This document shows positions 46,173-56,323 of a stretch of 64,000 bases of DNA, in pieces. This stretch comes from Lysinibacillus odysseyi 34hs-1 = NBRC 100172 (GTDB taxonomy: Bacteria > Bacillota > Bacilli > Bacillales_A > Planococcaceae), in NCBI RefSeq assembly GCF_001591965.1, contig NZ_BCVX01000004.1, forward strand, positions 62,001-126,000, written 5' to 3'. The position numbers and the translations under genes are program-made. How positions within the stretch are numbered: the first letter of the stretch is position 1; every line of letters starts with the position of its first letter. The notes beneath the pieces are model-generated. The model was not told the DNA's origin. It did not search any database and was given only the letters and a program-made list of their open reading frames with translations.

Positions 46173-46783
46173 ACGTTAAATTTAATGAGCAGGGGTTAGT
46201 CCCAGCTGTTGTGCAAGATGCACAGTCTAAAGAAGTACTGACAGTAGCTTATATGAATGAAGAATCGCTCCAGAAAACGATCGAGACGGGGGAAACATGG
46301 TTCTATTCCCGTTCTCGGCGGGAACTCTGGCATAAGGGCGCTACAAGCGGCAATATACAAAAGGTTGTATCGATCAAAGCTGACTGCGATCAGGATGCGT
46401 TAGTAGTAGAAGTCATCCCGGCAGGCCCGGCCTGTCATAACGGCACGACGTCTTGTTTCACAGAGTCTATCTTCGAAAACGAACGCCCCGGCTCAGTAGC
46501 GATTCTGCCGCAGCTGGTAAAGGTCATCAAGCAACGCGAAATCGATATGCCGGAAGGGGCATACACTACATATTTATTCGATAAAGGCATCGATAAAATT
46601 TGCAAAAAAGTCGGGGAAGAAGCAACAGAGGTTGTCATCGGAGCAAAAAACCGTGACAAGGAAGAAGTCAAATGGGAATCAGCAGATCTTCTATATCACC
46701 TCCTCGTCCTCCTTCAGGAGCAAAAGGTAGACATTTACGAAGTATTAGATGTATTACAAAAACGCCACGAAGGCAAGAAATAA
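46169..46783 (+). CDS. hisI: Bifunctional phosphoribosyl-AMP cyclohydrolase / phosphoribosyl-ATP pyrophosphatase
   Basis: 204-residue HisIE fusion catalysing steps 2 and 3. N-terminal cyclohydrolase with [28 protein letters not shown], the zinc-binding CDQDAL and [13 protein letters not shown]-terminal pyrophosphatase with [15 protein letters not shown] and [13 protein letters not shown]. It overlaps hisF by 4 bp. Its last 19 codons and stop are repeated twice more downstream. Confidence 0.95.
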   Translation: MNVKFNEQGLVPAVVQDAQSKEVLTVAYMNEESLQKTIETGETWFYSRSRRELWHKGATSGNIQKVVSIKADCDQDALVVEVIPAGPACHNGTTSCFTESIFENERPGSVAILPQLVKVIKQREIDMPEGAYTTYLFDKGIDKICKKVGEEATEVVIGAKNRDKEEVKWESADLLYHLLVLLQEQKVDIYEVLDVLQKRHEGKK

Positions 46784-47010
46784 GCAGAATATCCCCTTTC
46801 TTTCTGCGTCGAAAGGCAAAGCCGCCAGACGCAAAAAAGTGGATATCTATGAGGTATTAGATGTATTACAAAAACGCCACGAAGGCAAGGAATAAGCAGA
46901 ATATCCCCTTTCCTTCTGCGTCGAAAGGTAACGCCGTCAGACGCAAAAGGTAGACATTTACGAAGTATTAGAAGTTCTGCAAAAACGCCATGAAGGCAAA
47001 AAGTAAACAG
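46727..47010 (+). repeat. Tandem triplication of the hisI 3' end
   Basis: Three copies begin at 46727, 46839 and 46950 (periods 112 and 111 bp). Each encodes KVDIYEVL(D/E)VLQKRHEGK(K/E) plus a stop. The first two are followed by a similar ~53-bp spacer with a TGCGTC / GACGCA hairpin. Copies 2 and 3 are out of frame with hisI and have no start, so they are not translated as part of it. Confidence 0.92.
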
Positions 47011-47120
47011 AAGGCCTTTTACCAGGAGAGAAATAAGCTGCATGTAGAATAGGCTTTCGTACTGTATATAATTGATGAAAATTCGTCATGAACAGATATA
47101 GCGGTATTTTGTACTGTTTG

Positions 47121-47165
47121 TGCTATAATAGGGACAATTATGAGGAACGTGTAAAAGCGTTCCTC
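47121..47165 (+). promoter_or_regulatory. Extended -10 promoter and leader hairpin before yvcD
   Basis: TGCTATAAT (47121-47129) is an extended -10 element. A perfect 8-bp hairpin GAGGAACG / CGTTCCTC (47142-47149 and 47158-47165) follows in the leader, about 100 nt before the yvcD start. The interval 47011-47268 has no other gene. Confidence 0.5.
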
Positions 47166-47268
47166 ATTTCAGTGAGGAAATAATCTTGTGGAAATCCACA
47201 TAAGAAGGGACACTACCTTTCCTTATGATAGGGGGGTAGGTCCTTCTCATGTTTTGGAGGAAATATTT

Positions 47269-48786
47269 TTGGAAAATAAACGTCAAATAAAAAAAAGAAA
47301 TAACGTCGTTTCGTTTATTCCGAACGGTGATTATTATTATCAAAAAGCACTGACAGCCCTCGAACGCGACCAAACAGATAAGGCTTATAAATACATTAAG
47401 CGTGCCGCCGAGCTTAGTCCAGATGACGGCTTGATTTTAATGCAGTACGGTGTGCTGGAAATGGAGCTTCAAAATTTTGAGCACGCTTATGAACTGATTC
47501 ACAGCGCCTACCATCTAGATCAAAATGAACCGGAAATTGTCTTTATGCTTGCTGAGGTCTCAGGATGTGTAGGAATGATTCACGATGCCCAAAAATATGC
47601 GCTGAAGTATTTAGAAATGGAACCGGAGGGTATGTATTCCGTAGAGGCGCAGGAAATTTTGGATTTTGTGGAATTTGAAAAAGATGTACTGGAAAACCTG
47701 GATGAGAGCGACTCAGAAAAAATGGTCGGACAGGAAAAAGCACGTCGCCTAATGGAAAACGGTGATTTCAATAAAGCGATTGAAGTATTGGAGGAGCTGA
47801 TCGAGCGGTTCCCTGATGCTTGGGCAGCCTATAATAATTTATCGCTCGCCTATTTCTACATTGGGGAGGCGGAGGAAGCGCGTGCCTTATTGCGGCATGT
47901 GCTACGTGAGAATCACGGGAATCTCCATGCTTTATGCAACTTGGCGGTGTTTGCTTATTATGAGAAAAACGAAGAAGAGCTTTCCTCCCTGCTTGCCATT
48001 TTAGCGAAAATCCAGCCATATGAATGGGATAATCGCTATAAGCTCGGTGCAACCCTTGCATTAATCGGGCAGTACGAACAGGCATATAAATGGCTGCGCT
48101 CAATGAGCAAGCGCGGGTATGAGGGAGATCCCGGCTTTTATTTTTGGCTGGCGCAGTCCGCCTATTTTTCAGGTCATGAAGAAGCGGCAAAGCAGGCGTG
48201 GGCTTATTTAGTCAAGATGGATCCTACAAAAGAGGGCTTTGAGCCATGGCAGGATGGCGCAGGAAAATCAACCTCTCTTGAAAACAGCCGGGAGATTATC
48301 ATCGACAAGATTAACAGCCGTTTTACATCCGATCGGTTATTTGGCTTTTTCCTTTTAAAGCGTTCAGCGCATAAACAGGAAATTATTGCGCATCCAAAAT
48401 GGATTGATGTCGCAAACTATAACGAGGTTGAAAAACTATGCCTTGCCTATGCGCTCGGACATGAATTCAGTAAAAATGCAAAAGGACAGCTCAGCATTTT
48501 AAGAGGCATGGAAGTAGCGGAAGTAGTGGCGGAAAAATATGGTGTCATTCAGCATGAATCGGCCCATGTTCTCCAGCTTTGGTTTGCCCTGTTCGAACTG
48601 GCAGTGCAGGCAGATTATCCTTTTAGAAATGTAAAAGCATTGGCTGCCTCAGTTGATTATATGTTCCATTCGGCTATGGATGAAAAAGTAACGAAAAAAC
48701 AGTTTACAGAAAAATACGGAATCAGTGCTGCCACATTGACAAAGTACAGCGATGAGCTCGTTGATTTTGTTCCAACAGATGTGTAA
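47269..48786 (+). CDS. yvcD: TPR-repeat protein (YvcD-like)
   Basis: About 505 residues made mostly of tetratricopeptide helices (for example YYYQKALTALERDQTDKAYKYIKRA, KAIEVLEELIERFPDAWAAYNNLSLAYFYIGEAEEA), likely a protein-interaction scaffold in the cytosol. Its position between hisI and trxB is that of yvcD in B. subtilis. TTG 47269 is 8 nt from GGAGG; the frame upstream to 47188 lacks an RBS. Function unknown. Confidence 0.85.
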   Translation: MENKRQIKKRNNVVSFIPNGDYYYQKALTALERDQTDKAYKYIKRAAELSPDDGLILMQYGVLEMELQNFEHAYELIHSAYHLDQNEPEIVFMLAEVSGCVGMIHDAQKYALKYLEMEPEGMYSVEAQEILDFVEFEKDVLENLDESDSEKMVGQEKARRLMENGDFNKAIEVLEELIERFPDAWAAYNNLSLAYFYIGEAEEARALLRHVLRENHGNLHALCNLAVFAYYEKNEEELSSLLAILAKIQPYEWDNRYKLGATLALIGQYEQAYKWLRSMSKRGYEGDPGFYFWLAQSAYFSGHEEAAKQAWAYLVKMDPTKEGFEPWQDGAGKSTSLENSREIIIDKINSRFTSDRLFGFFLLKRSAHKQEIIAHPKWIDVANYNEVEKLCLAYALGHEFSKNAKGQLSILRGMEVAEVVAEKYGVIQHESAHVLQLWFALFELAVQADYPFRNVKALAASVDYMFHSAMDEKVTKKQFTEKYGISAATLTKYSDELVDFVPTDV

Positions 48787-48795
48787 GCATATAAA

Positions 48796-48824
48796 TTGAA
48801 ACGAATATAAATATCGCATACGAT
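48796..48824 (+). promoter_or_regulatory. trxB promoter
   Basis: TTGAAA (48796-48801), 17-bp spacer, TACGAT (48819-48824), 36 bp before the trxB ATG. Confidence 0.5.
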
Positions 48825-48832
48825 ATAAATGA

Positions 48833-49804
<972 letters not shown>

Positions 49805-49918
49805 ATTAACCATACCTTAACCAGATTGTAACTTCCTTGCAATAATGAAACAGTATAATAAAAGGTGAAACTGACTATTATCGTTAAAAAAGTTCTACTC
49901 CCTTTTTATACTTACTTT

Positions 49919-49963
49919 AGGCTGTTTGACAGGCGCTGGCCTGAAAAACAGCCTCTTTTTTTG
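49919..49963 (+). terminator. Terminator of trxB
   Basis: AGGCTGTTT / AAACAGCCT with inner CAGGC / GCCTG, followed by T7. Confidence 0.9.
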
Positions 49964-50036
49964 CGTGAATTTTTGGAACGGAAGTCGCAGACAAGGTATA
50001 ATAAAGAAAAGAGCATCAGGATTAGAGGTGTAATTT

Positions 50037-50501
50037 ATGCAGAGGATTGCAAACTTATTAGCGGTTCAAAACGATCAGGTGCTATTGCTTCAGAAGCCGA
50101 GGCGCGGCTGGTACGTTGCCCCGGGCGGCAAGATGGAGAGCGGAGAATCCATCTATGAGGCAGCTGTGCGGGAATTCCATGAGGAAACGAATGTAACACC
50201 TCTTGATGTACATCTGAAAGGCGTTTATACGATGGTCATCAAAAATGGAGAGCAGGTTATCGATGAATGGATGCTCTATACATTTGTTGCCCGGGGAGTA
50301 AAAGGAACCCCTTTTAAGGAAACGCGTGAGGGGAAATTGGCATGGCATCCTGTCGGGGAATTACAAACACTTCCTATGGCAAAGGGTGATCGTACGAATT
50401 TATTGTTTGCTGCTCATCAAAAAGGGACACAGTATGGCACATTTGAGTATACGGAAGATTTTGAACTGATTAGTGAACACATTCAATCATCAATAGAGTA
50501 G
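50037..50501 (+). CDS. yvcI: NUDIX hydrolase (YvcI-like)
   Basis: 154 residues. The Nudix box is GGKMESGESIYEAAVREFHEET followed by N (GX5EX7REUXEEXGU with Thr-Asn in place of the last part), so it hydrolyses a nucleoside diphosphate derivative. First of the yvcI-rapZ-glmR-whiA-crh series conserved in Bacillales. RBS AGAGGTG. Substrate unknown. Confidence 0.9.
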   Translation: MQRIANLLAVQNDQVLLLQKPRRGWYVAPGGKMESGESIYEAAVREFHEETNVTPLDVHLKGVYTMVIKNGEQVIDEWMLYTFVARGVKGTPFKETREGKLAWHPVGELQTLPMAKGDRTNLLFAAHQKGTQYGTFEYTEDFELISEHIQSSIE

Positions 50502-50525
50502 AAGAAAAGAGGAGTGAGGGGGAAC

Positions 50526-51419
50526 GTGGGTAATAGTCAGCATTACACACATGAGTTAGTTATTATTACAGGAATGTCCGGTGCGGGGAAAACAGTAGCT
50601 GTGCAAAGCTTTGAGGATTTGGGCTACTACTGTGTAGATAATCTGCCGCCGGAGCTGTTAACGACTTTTTATACATTAATGAGAAATTCAGATAAAAAGA
50701 TTTCGCGCATCGCTGTTGTAATGGATTTGCGGGGGCGTGAATTTTTTGATTCGATGATCGATGCGCTTGACACGCTTCTGCGGGAGGAAGATGTCAAACC
50801 GCATATTTTATTTTTGGATGCCGATAACGAAACGCTCGTACGCCGTTATAAGGAGTCGCGCCGCTCTCATCCATTGGCGCCGCTCGGATTGCCGCTTGAA
50901 GGAATCAAGCAGGAAAGACAAATGCTGTCAGAAGTGAAAGGCAGGGCGAAGACGGTATTTAATACGTCAAAAATGAAGCCACGCGAGCTGCGTGAACGCA
51001 TTTCCCTCGAATTTTCCCATGCCAGCACACCGACATTCTCCATTAATGTCATGTCTTTCGGATTTAAACACGGCCTTCCTATTGATGCGGACCTAGTATT
51101 TGATGTCCGCTTTTTAAAAAATCCATATTATGTAGATGAGCTTCGCCATAAAACAGGTCTCCAGACAGAAGTTTCTTCCTATGTACTGGCTACGGATGAA
51201 ACACAGGCGCTCATTACAAAATTAACAGACTTGTTCCAGTTTATGATTCCTCAGTATAAGGCGGAGGGGAAATCCCAACTCGTCATCGCTTTTGGCTGTA
51301 CGGGTGGTCAGCACCGTTCTGTCACGCTTGCTGAATATTTCGGGAAATTATTAGGGCATACAGAGCAGACAGTCATCACACATCGGGATATTGAGCACAG
51401 CCATAAAAAGGATGAATAA
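50526..51419 (+). CDS. rapZ: RNase adapter RapZ / nucleotide-binding protein YvcJ
   Basis: About 297 residues. P-loop [31 protein letters not shown] and C-terminal domain [18 protein letters not shown] define the RapZ family; B. subtilis YvcJ binds and hydrolyses nucleotides and affects competence. GTG 50526 is preferred from GAGGGGG and the family N-terminus; GTG 50514 is in frame. Confidence 0.94.
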   Translation: MGNSQHYTHELVIITGMSGAGKTVAVQSFEDLGYYCVDNLPPELLTTFYTLMRNSDKKISRIAVVMDLRGREFFDSMIDALDTLLREEDVKPHILFLDADNETLVRRYKESRRSHPLAPLGLPLEGIKQERQMLSEVKGRAKTVFNTSKMKPRELRERISLEFSHASTPTFSINVMSFGFKHGLPIDADLVFDVRFLKNPYYVDELRHKTGLQTEVSSYVLATDETQALITKLTDLFQFMIPQYKAEGKSQLVIAFGCTGGQHRSVTLAEYFGKLLGHTEQTVITHRDIEHSHKKDE

Positions 51420-51447
51420 ATGGGGTCGTCATAGAAAGGATGATGGA

Positions 51448-52431
51448 ATGCGAAAGAAAAGAAAGAAAATCGTCGTGATAGGAGGAGGCACGGGATTGTC
51501 GACACTGCTGAGAGGGTTGAAAATGCATCCCTTTGATATTACAGCAATTGTGACAGTAGCAGATGATGGCGGTTCCTCCGGCAGACTACGCGATGATTAC
51601 GACATTCCGCCTCCTGGAGATGTCCGGAATGTCATTGCGGCTCTATCGGATGTAGAGCCGCTTATTGAACAAATGTTCCAGTACCGTTTTAACAATTCCA
51701 AAGAGCTAGGCGGCCATTCGCTTGGCAATCTTATGCTGACGGCGCTGACAGATATTACAGGTGATTTCAGCTATGCGATTGCCGAAATGGCCAAAGTACT
51801 GAATGTACACGGAAAAGTCATTCCTGCTGCGAATAAAAAAATAACATTACATGCAGAGCTGATAGATGGTACATATATACAAGGAGAATCACGTATTCCA
51901 GAGGCTACAGTGCCGATTAAGCGCGTATTTTTGGCTCCCCAGGATGTGACAGCTTTACCTGCAGCAGTCAAAGCCATCAATAGCGCTGATCTGATCGTTA
52001 TTGGGCCCGGCAGCCTTTACACAAGTATCATTCCAAACCTGCTTGTCAAAGAAATTGGAAAGGCCGTTGTAGAATCAGCGGCACGGAAGATTTATATTTG
52101 CAACTTAATGACACAGCGCGGTGAAACAATCGATTATACCGCTTCCCAGCACGTGGAAGCAATCCATGAACATGTAGGGACACCATTTATTGAGGTGATT
52201 TTAATCCATAATAAGGAATTGCCCCCTAACGTTAAAGCCAGCTATAAAGAGGAGAACGCTGAACCGGTTTTATTTGATATTGAGAGGTTAAATGAGCTGG
52301 GGCTTCAAATCTTTAAAGAGGAAATAGCGATGATTGAGAAAGGCACAGTCCGGCACCATTCAGTAAATGTAGCGGAATGGCTGTGTCAATATACATTACA
52401 GATTGAAAAGGAACAATCTAGTTTATCATAA
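51448..52431 (+). CDS. glmR: Gluconeogenesis factor GlmR (YvcK)
   Basis: 327 residues. VVIGGGTGLSTLLRGLK, VTVADDGGSSGRLR, PPGDVRNVIAAL and IGPGSLYTSIIPNLL are typical of the CofD-like YvcK/GlmR family, which binds UDP-GlcNAc and steers carbon to cell-wall precursors. ATG 51448 follows GAAAGGATGATGGA; the frame upstream overlaps rapZ. Confidence 0.95.
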   Translation: MRKKRKKIVVIGGGTGLSTLLRGLKMHPFDITAIVTVADDGGSSGRLRDDYDIPPPGDVRNVIAALSDVEPLIEQMFQYRFNNSKELGGHSLGNLMLTALTDITGDFSYAIAEMAKVLNVHGKVIPAANKKITLHAELIDGTYIQGESRIPEATVPIKRVFLAPQDVTALPAAVKAINSADLIVIGPGSLYTSIIPNLLVKEIGKAVVESAARKIYICNLMTQRGETIDYTASQHVEAIHEHVGTPFIEVILIHNKELPPNVKASYKEENAEPVLFDIERLNELGLQIFKEEIAMIEKGTVRHHSVNVAEWLCQYTLQIEKEQSSLS

Positions 52432-52480
52432 CAATATGGTATGATAGTGCATACAGATTGTGTGGAAAGGGGGATATCAG

Positions 52481-53428
52481 ATGTCATTTGCTTCAGAGAC
52501 AAAAAAAGAGCTGACACAGGTTGATGCTGATGATTTGAGCTTGAAGGCAGAACTATCCGCCCTCATTCGGATGAATGGCTCACTAAGTTTTGCAAACCGC
52601 CAGCTGAGTTTGGATGTCCAAACGGAAAATGCTGCGATTGCACGACGTTTGTATACTATCGTTAAAAAGCTCTATAAATATAATGTAGAGCTGTTAGTAC
52701 GCAAGAAAATGAGACTGAAGAAAAATAATGTCTATATTTGCAGGGTCCGTGAAGGAGCAAGAGAGCTGCTGACGGATTTATATATCATTTCAGATGATTT
52801 CCAGTTCAATCATACGATTGCGAAGGAATTAATCCCGAAAAACCAGCAAAAACGCGCTTATTTGCGTGGTGCCTTTCTAGCAGGGGGATCGGTGAATAAT
52901 CCAGAAACTTCTGCGTACCATTTAGAAGTATATTCACTCTATAAGGAGCACGGAGAAGCACTGGCGGATTTAATGAATGAATTTTACCTGAATGCGAAAA
53001 CGATTGAACGGAAAAAAGGCTTTGTCACTTATTTGAAAGAGGCCGAGAAGATTTCTGATTTCCTCAATTTAGCCGGCGCACACCAGGCGATGCTGAAATT
53101 TGAAGATGTGCGGATTGTAAGGGATATGCGCAATAGTGTTAACCGCATTGTCAATTGCGAAACGGCAAATTTAAACAAGACAATCGGTGCGGCAATTCGT
53201 CAGGTAGACAACATTCGCTTTATTGAAAATGCAATCGGCCTGGATCAATTGCCGGAAAAGCTTCGGGAAATCGCCCGTTTACGTGTGGAGTATCAGGATG
53301 TCACTTTAAAGGAATTAGGCGAAATGGTATCTACCGGAACAGTAAGTAAATCAGGAGTGAATCACCGTTTACGGAAGATTGATGAAATTGCCGATGCCCT
53401 CCGCCGAGGGGAATATGTGAAAAACTGA
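52481..53428 (+). CDS. whiA: DNA-binding protein WhiA
   Basis: 315 residues. N-terminal LAGLIDADG-homing-endonuclease-like domain without nuclease activity ([26 protein letters not shown]) and C-terminal helix-turn-helix ([38 protein letters not shown]). Involved in cell division and chromosome segregation in Bacillus. ATG 52481 follows GGGGGATATC. Confidence 0.95.
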   Translation: MSFASETKKELTQVDADDLSLKAELSALIRMNGSLSFANRQLSLDVQTENAAIARRLYTIVKKLYKYNVELLVRKKMRLKKNNVYICRVREGARELLTDLYIISDDFQFNHTIAKELIPKNQQKRAYLRGAFLAGGSVNNPETSAYHLEVYSLYKEHGEALADLMNEFYLNAKTIERKKGFVTYLKEAEKISDFLNLAGAHQAMLKFEDVRIVRDMRNSVNRIVNCETANLNKTIGAAIRQVDNIRFIENAIGLDQLPEKLREIARLRVEYQDVTLKELGEMVSTGTVSKSGVNHRLRKIDEIADALRRGEYVKN

Positions 53429-53550
53429 GCACAGTTGTGTGCCTGTTTTTAAAAAATGGCAACGATTTCAACAAGAAACATTGTTCTTTTCCTGTGTTTT
53501 CGCTAAGATAAAAATAAATGGATGCACGGTTGTGAAAGGGAGTTTTGCGA

Positions 53551-53808
53551 ATGGTTGAAAACCAAGTACAAGTAAAATTAAAATCAGGGTTACAGGCACG
53601 CCAAGCTGCATTATTCGTGCAGGAGGCAAATCGCTATAAATCTGAAGTTTACTTACAAAAAGATGAAAAAAAAGTAAATGCCAAGTCGATTATGGGCATT
53701 ATGAGCCTGGCGATTGCGAAGGGAACAGTTGTCACATTGATGGCTGATGGTGATGATGCCGATAAAGCAGTTACTTCACTGTCATCGTTGATCGAAAAAG
53801 AAGATTAA
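53551..53808 (+). CDS. crh: Catabolite repression HPr-like protein Crh
   Basis: 85 residues. HPr fold, but residue 15 is Gln (SGLQARQAALF) in place of the phosphorylatable His of HPr, so it takes no part in PTS transfer. Ser46 in NAKSIMG is kept, the site used by HprK for CcpA co-repression. ATG 53551 gives exact Crh length; TTG 53545 is too near the RBS. Position after whiA matches B. subtilis. Confidence 0.96.
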   Translation: MVENQVQVKLKSGLQARQAALFVQEANRYKSEVYLQKDEKKVNAKSIMGIMSLAIAKGTVVTLMADGDDADKAVTSLSSLIEKED

Positions 53809-53814
53809 TTTAGT

Positions 53815-53845
53815 AACACAGCTCTTTGGAGTTGTGTTTTTTTCT
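53815..53845 (+). terminator. Terminator of the yvcI-crh series
   Basis: 10-bp stem AACACAGCTC / GAGTTGTGTT (G-U included) with a TTTG loop and T7 tail. Confidence 0.9.
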
Positions 53846-53849
53846 GCAA

Positions 53850-53884
53850 AAAAAATACATCCGTGGGATGCGGATGTATTTTTC
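53850..53884 (-). terminator. Terminator of clpP
   Basis: Perfect 11-bp stem AAATACATCCG / CGGATGTATTT, A- and T-flanked. Confidence 0.9.
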
Positions 53885-53903
53885 AACATATTGTTGGAGC
53901 TGC

Positions 53904-54485
53904 TTATTTGCGATCCATAATATGGTCAATTAAACCATACTCTTTTGCACGTTCCGCTGTCATGAAGTTATCACGGTCTGTATCGCGTGAAATAACTTCA
54001 AGCGGCTGGCCTGTTCTTTCGGAAAGAATTGTGTTTAATTTTTCACGTAAGAACAAGATGCGTTTTGCAGCGATTTCGATCTCTGTCGCTTGCCCTTGAG
54101 CACCGCCAAGAGGCTGATGGATCATAACTTCCGCATTTGGCAGAGCAAAACGTTTGCCAGGCTCACCAGCAGCAAGCAGGAAGGCACCCATTGAAGCAGC
54201 CATACCGATACAGATTGTCTGTACTTTCGGTTTAATGAAGTTCATTGTGTCATAGATAGCCATACCAGCAGTGATCGAACCACCTGGTGAGTTGATGTAA
54301 AGCGAGATGTCCTTATCTGGATCTTCTGCTTCCAGGAATAAAAGCTGTGCTACGATAGAGTTTGCAACATTATCGTCGATGCCGCTGCCTAGCAAAATGA
54401 TACGGTCTTTCAGGAGACGTGAATAAATATCATATGCACGTTCACCACGGTTCGTTTGTTCAATAACTGTAGGAATTAAATTCAT
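53904..54485 (-). CDS. clpP: ATP-dependent Clp protease proteolytic subunit
   Basis: 193 residues. Serine protease triad Ser98 (GMAASMGA), His123 (MIHQPLGG) and Asp172 (DTDRDNF) all present. Forms the tetradecameric chamber fed by ClpX/ClpC/ClpE. RBS AAAAGGAGG. Minus strand, convergent with crh. A CtsR box overlaps its promoter. Confidence 0.97.
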   Translation of the reverse strand: MNLIPTVIEQTNRGERAYDIYSRLLKDRIILLGSGIDDNVANSIVAQLLFLEAEDPDKDISLYINSPGGSITAGMAIYDTMNFIKPKVQTICIGMAASMGAFLLAAGEPGKRFALPNAEVMIHQPLGGAQGQATEIEIAAKRILFLREKLNTILSERTGQPLEVISRDTDRDNFMTAERAKEYGLIDHIMDRK

Positions 54486-54557
54486 AAAAAAATCCTCCTT
54501 TTAAAAAGGTAAATTCGAATACTAAATGCTGAAAAAGTACCTATCAGCTGTACCATT

Positions 54558-54588
54558 ATCATACACGGATTAGTCAAGAAAGGTCAAA
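54558..54588 (-). promoter_or_regulatory. clpP promoter overlapped by a CtsR operator
   Basis: On the minus strand TTGACC (54582-54587), 18-bp spacer, TATGAT (54558-54563). The direct repeat AGTCAAG-AAA-GGTCAAA (54572-54588, plus strand) matches the CtsR consensus RGTCAAANANRGTCAAA with one mismatch and covers the -35 and spacer. Confidence 0.85.
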
Positions 54589-54664
54589 TATAAACTCCGG
54601 ATAGATTAGGTATTGATATTTCTTGGAGACATCTGTATAATAAATAAGGTACTGTTAATTATAT

Positions 54665-54739
54665 GTCCTCGTGGTGTAATGGATAACACTGAAGATTCCG
54701 GTTCTTCCGCTGGGGGTTCGATTCCCTCCGAGGGCGCCA
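54665..54739 (+). tRNA. tRNA-Arg (CCG)
   Basis: 75-nt cloverleaf with encoded CCA. Acceptor stem GTCCTCG / CGAGGGC, anticodon stem GAAGA / TCTTC around loop TTCCGGT (anticodon CCG), T-arm with GGTTCGATTCC. Reads CGG codons. B. subtilis also has a tRNA-Arg(CCG) beside clpP. Confidence 0.97.
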
Positions 54740-54752
54740 AATATGCTTTTTT

Positions 54753-54781
54753 AACCTTGTAAAGATCGCAAGGTTTTTTTC
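54753..54781 (+). terminator. Terminator of the tRNA gene
   Basis: 7-bp stem AACCTTG / CAAGGTT followed by T7. Confidence 0.85.
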
Positions 54782-54784
54782 TTT

Positions 54785-55420
54785 GCTTGCTGCATGCTAC
54801 TATATGCTCTCTATTTCTAGTCAAAAAACAGACAAATTTTCCTGGATAATCAAAATAGGAAAATAATTCTACTTGAAATATAGAACAATTATTAGTAAAT
54901 TAATAAATGCTGCATTTAGTTGCAAGAAAAAAGCAAAAAAGTAGCCTGTTCGCATGAATTATGTCATACTTTGGACAGGTAATATTATAGCTATAGGCTT
55001 ATTTTATATCATGCCCAACAAAAGGGCGCCATTTTACTGTTTCAATTATAAATCTTCAATAAGCAAAGTAATACCTGATTCTGTTTTGTTAGTTTAGCAG
55101 CCTGATAAAACGGAAGATGAATGAATAGGATAAAATGAAACAACTGTACCGATTCATTTTATCCTAAATTCGTTCTTCTTAAACTTCTTTTACAAAATTA
55201 TTCTAAAACGAGATTTGTGAAATAAATTAGGTTACAAGATAGGTCGTCGCTTTTTAAGCGGCGGCTTTTTTTTATGGCCGTTTTCTATTGGACTATATAA
55301 TTTATTTAATATTAGAATTATTCAGAAAAACGGATATTTATTTGATTTACCTCTAATTTTACATCAAATATGTTATAAAAATTCATTATGGTGAAAAAAT
55401 AATCACTTTTTATAAAATTT
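54785..55420. other. AT-rich non-coding interval with inverted repeats
   Basis: No credible ORF. A perfect 14-bp inverted repeat (TAGGATAAAATGAA at 55126-55139, its complement at 55153-55166) encloses 13 nt. A terminator-like stem GTCGTCGC / GCGGCGGC with T8 lies at 55243-55273, although no gene precedes it on the plus strand after the tRNA. I recognise no known RNA. Confidence 0.4.
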
Positions 55421-55424
55421 AATG

Positions 55425-55453
55425 TTGTATATGAATTCGGAAATTACTATAAT
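55425..55453 (+). promoter_or_regulatory. Promoter of the amino acid transporter operon
   Basis: TTGTAT (55425-55430), 17-bp spacer, TATAAT (55448-55453). Confidence 0.65.
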
Positions 55454-55510
55454 GATTAATATCAATCAACGACAACAATTAGCAGATAATTGACGAGGAG
55501 GAACATATAA

Positions 55511-56302
55511 ATGAAGAAAAGCTTACTTAAGGTAATTGCCCCGCTGGCGGCTGCTTCCATGTTACTGGCAGCGTGCGGGTCAGACGATTCTACCGGAGCA
55601 GATGGAGAGATTAAGAAATTGGTAGCGGGTACAGAGGCGACATTTGCCCCATTTGAATACATGGATGATAGCGGGAAAATTATCGGCATTGATAGTGAAA
55701 TTGTCGATGCAATCGCTGAAGAAACAGGCATAGAGATCGAGATGAAGCATGTTGGTTGGGATCCGATGCTCGAGCAGGTGAAAAATGGCGAAATCGAGAT
55801 GGGTGCATCAGGCATTACAATCAATGACAAGCGCAAAAAGGTATATGATTTTACAGAGCCTTATTACGAAGCGAACCTAGTAATGGTAGTGAAGGAAGGG
55901 TCGGATGTAAAATCACTGGCTGATCTAAAAGGAAAAAAGGTGTCGGTACAGATCAATACAACCGGCCATGAAGCGGCAAAAAAAGCATTAGGAGAAACAA
56001 GCCAGGATATTGCAGCATTTGAAAATATGCCTGTAGCAATCATGGAAGTAATTAACGGTTCAACTGCTGCGGCAATTGGAGACAATGCGGTTGTTTATGA
56101 GTATTTGAAAAATAATCCAGATGCCAAGCTGACTGTCATTGAAGACACGGCATTCGAAAAGGAATACTACGGTTTGATGGTGAAAAAGGGCAATAAAGAA
56201 GTGCTGGACATTCTGAATGAAGGATTGAAAGCTATTAAAGAAAACGGCAAGCTGGACGAAATCGTAAAGAAATATACAGGTGTAACGCAAGAATTAGAAT
56301 AA
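55511..56302 (+). CDS. Amino acid ABC transporter substrate-binding lipoprotein
   Basis: 263 residues. Signal with lipobox LAAC, then SBP_bac_3 fold: VAGTEATFAPFEYMDDSGKI, GIDSEIVDAIAEETG, ASGITINDKRKKVYDFTEPYY, GLMVKKGN. This group binds polar amino acids (Gln, Arg, His). RBS GAGGAGG. First gene of an SBP-permease-ATPase operon; ligand not decided by sequence. Confidence 0.92.
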   Translation: MKKSLLKVIAPLAAASMLLAACGSDDSTGADGEIKKLVAGTEATFAPFEYMDDSGKIIGIDSEIVDAIAEETGIEIEMKHVGWDPMLEQVKNGEIEMGASGITINDKRKKVYDFTEPYYEANLVMVVKEGSDVKSLADLKGKKVSVQINTTGHEAAKKALGETSQDIAAFENMPVAIMEVINGSTAAAIGDNAVVYEYLKNNPDAKLTVIEDTAFEKEYYGLMVKKGNKEVLDILNEGLKAIKENGKLDEIVKKYTGVTQELE

Positions 56303-56323
56303 TAGAGGTTGGAGGTGTTTCAG

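Noticed and set aside
46735-47043. 102-codon minus-strand frame over the hisI tail repeats
   Set aside because: Made of the reverse complement of the repeated hisI codons and spacers; no RBS.
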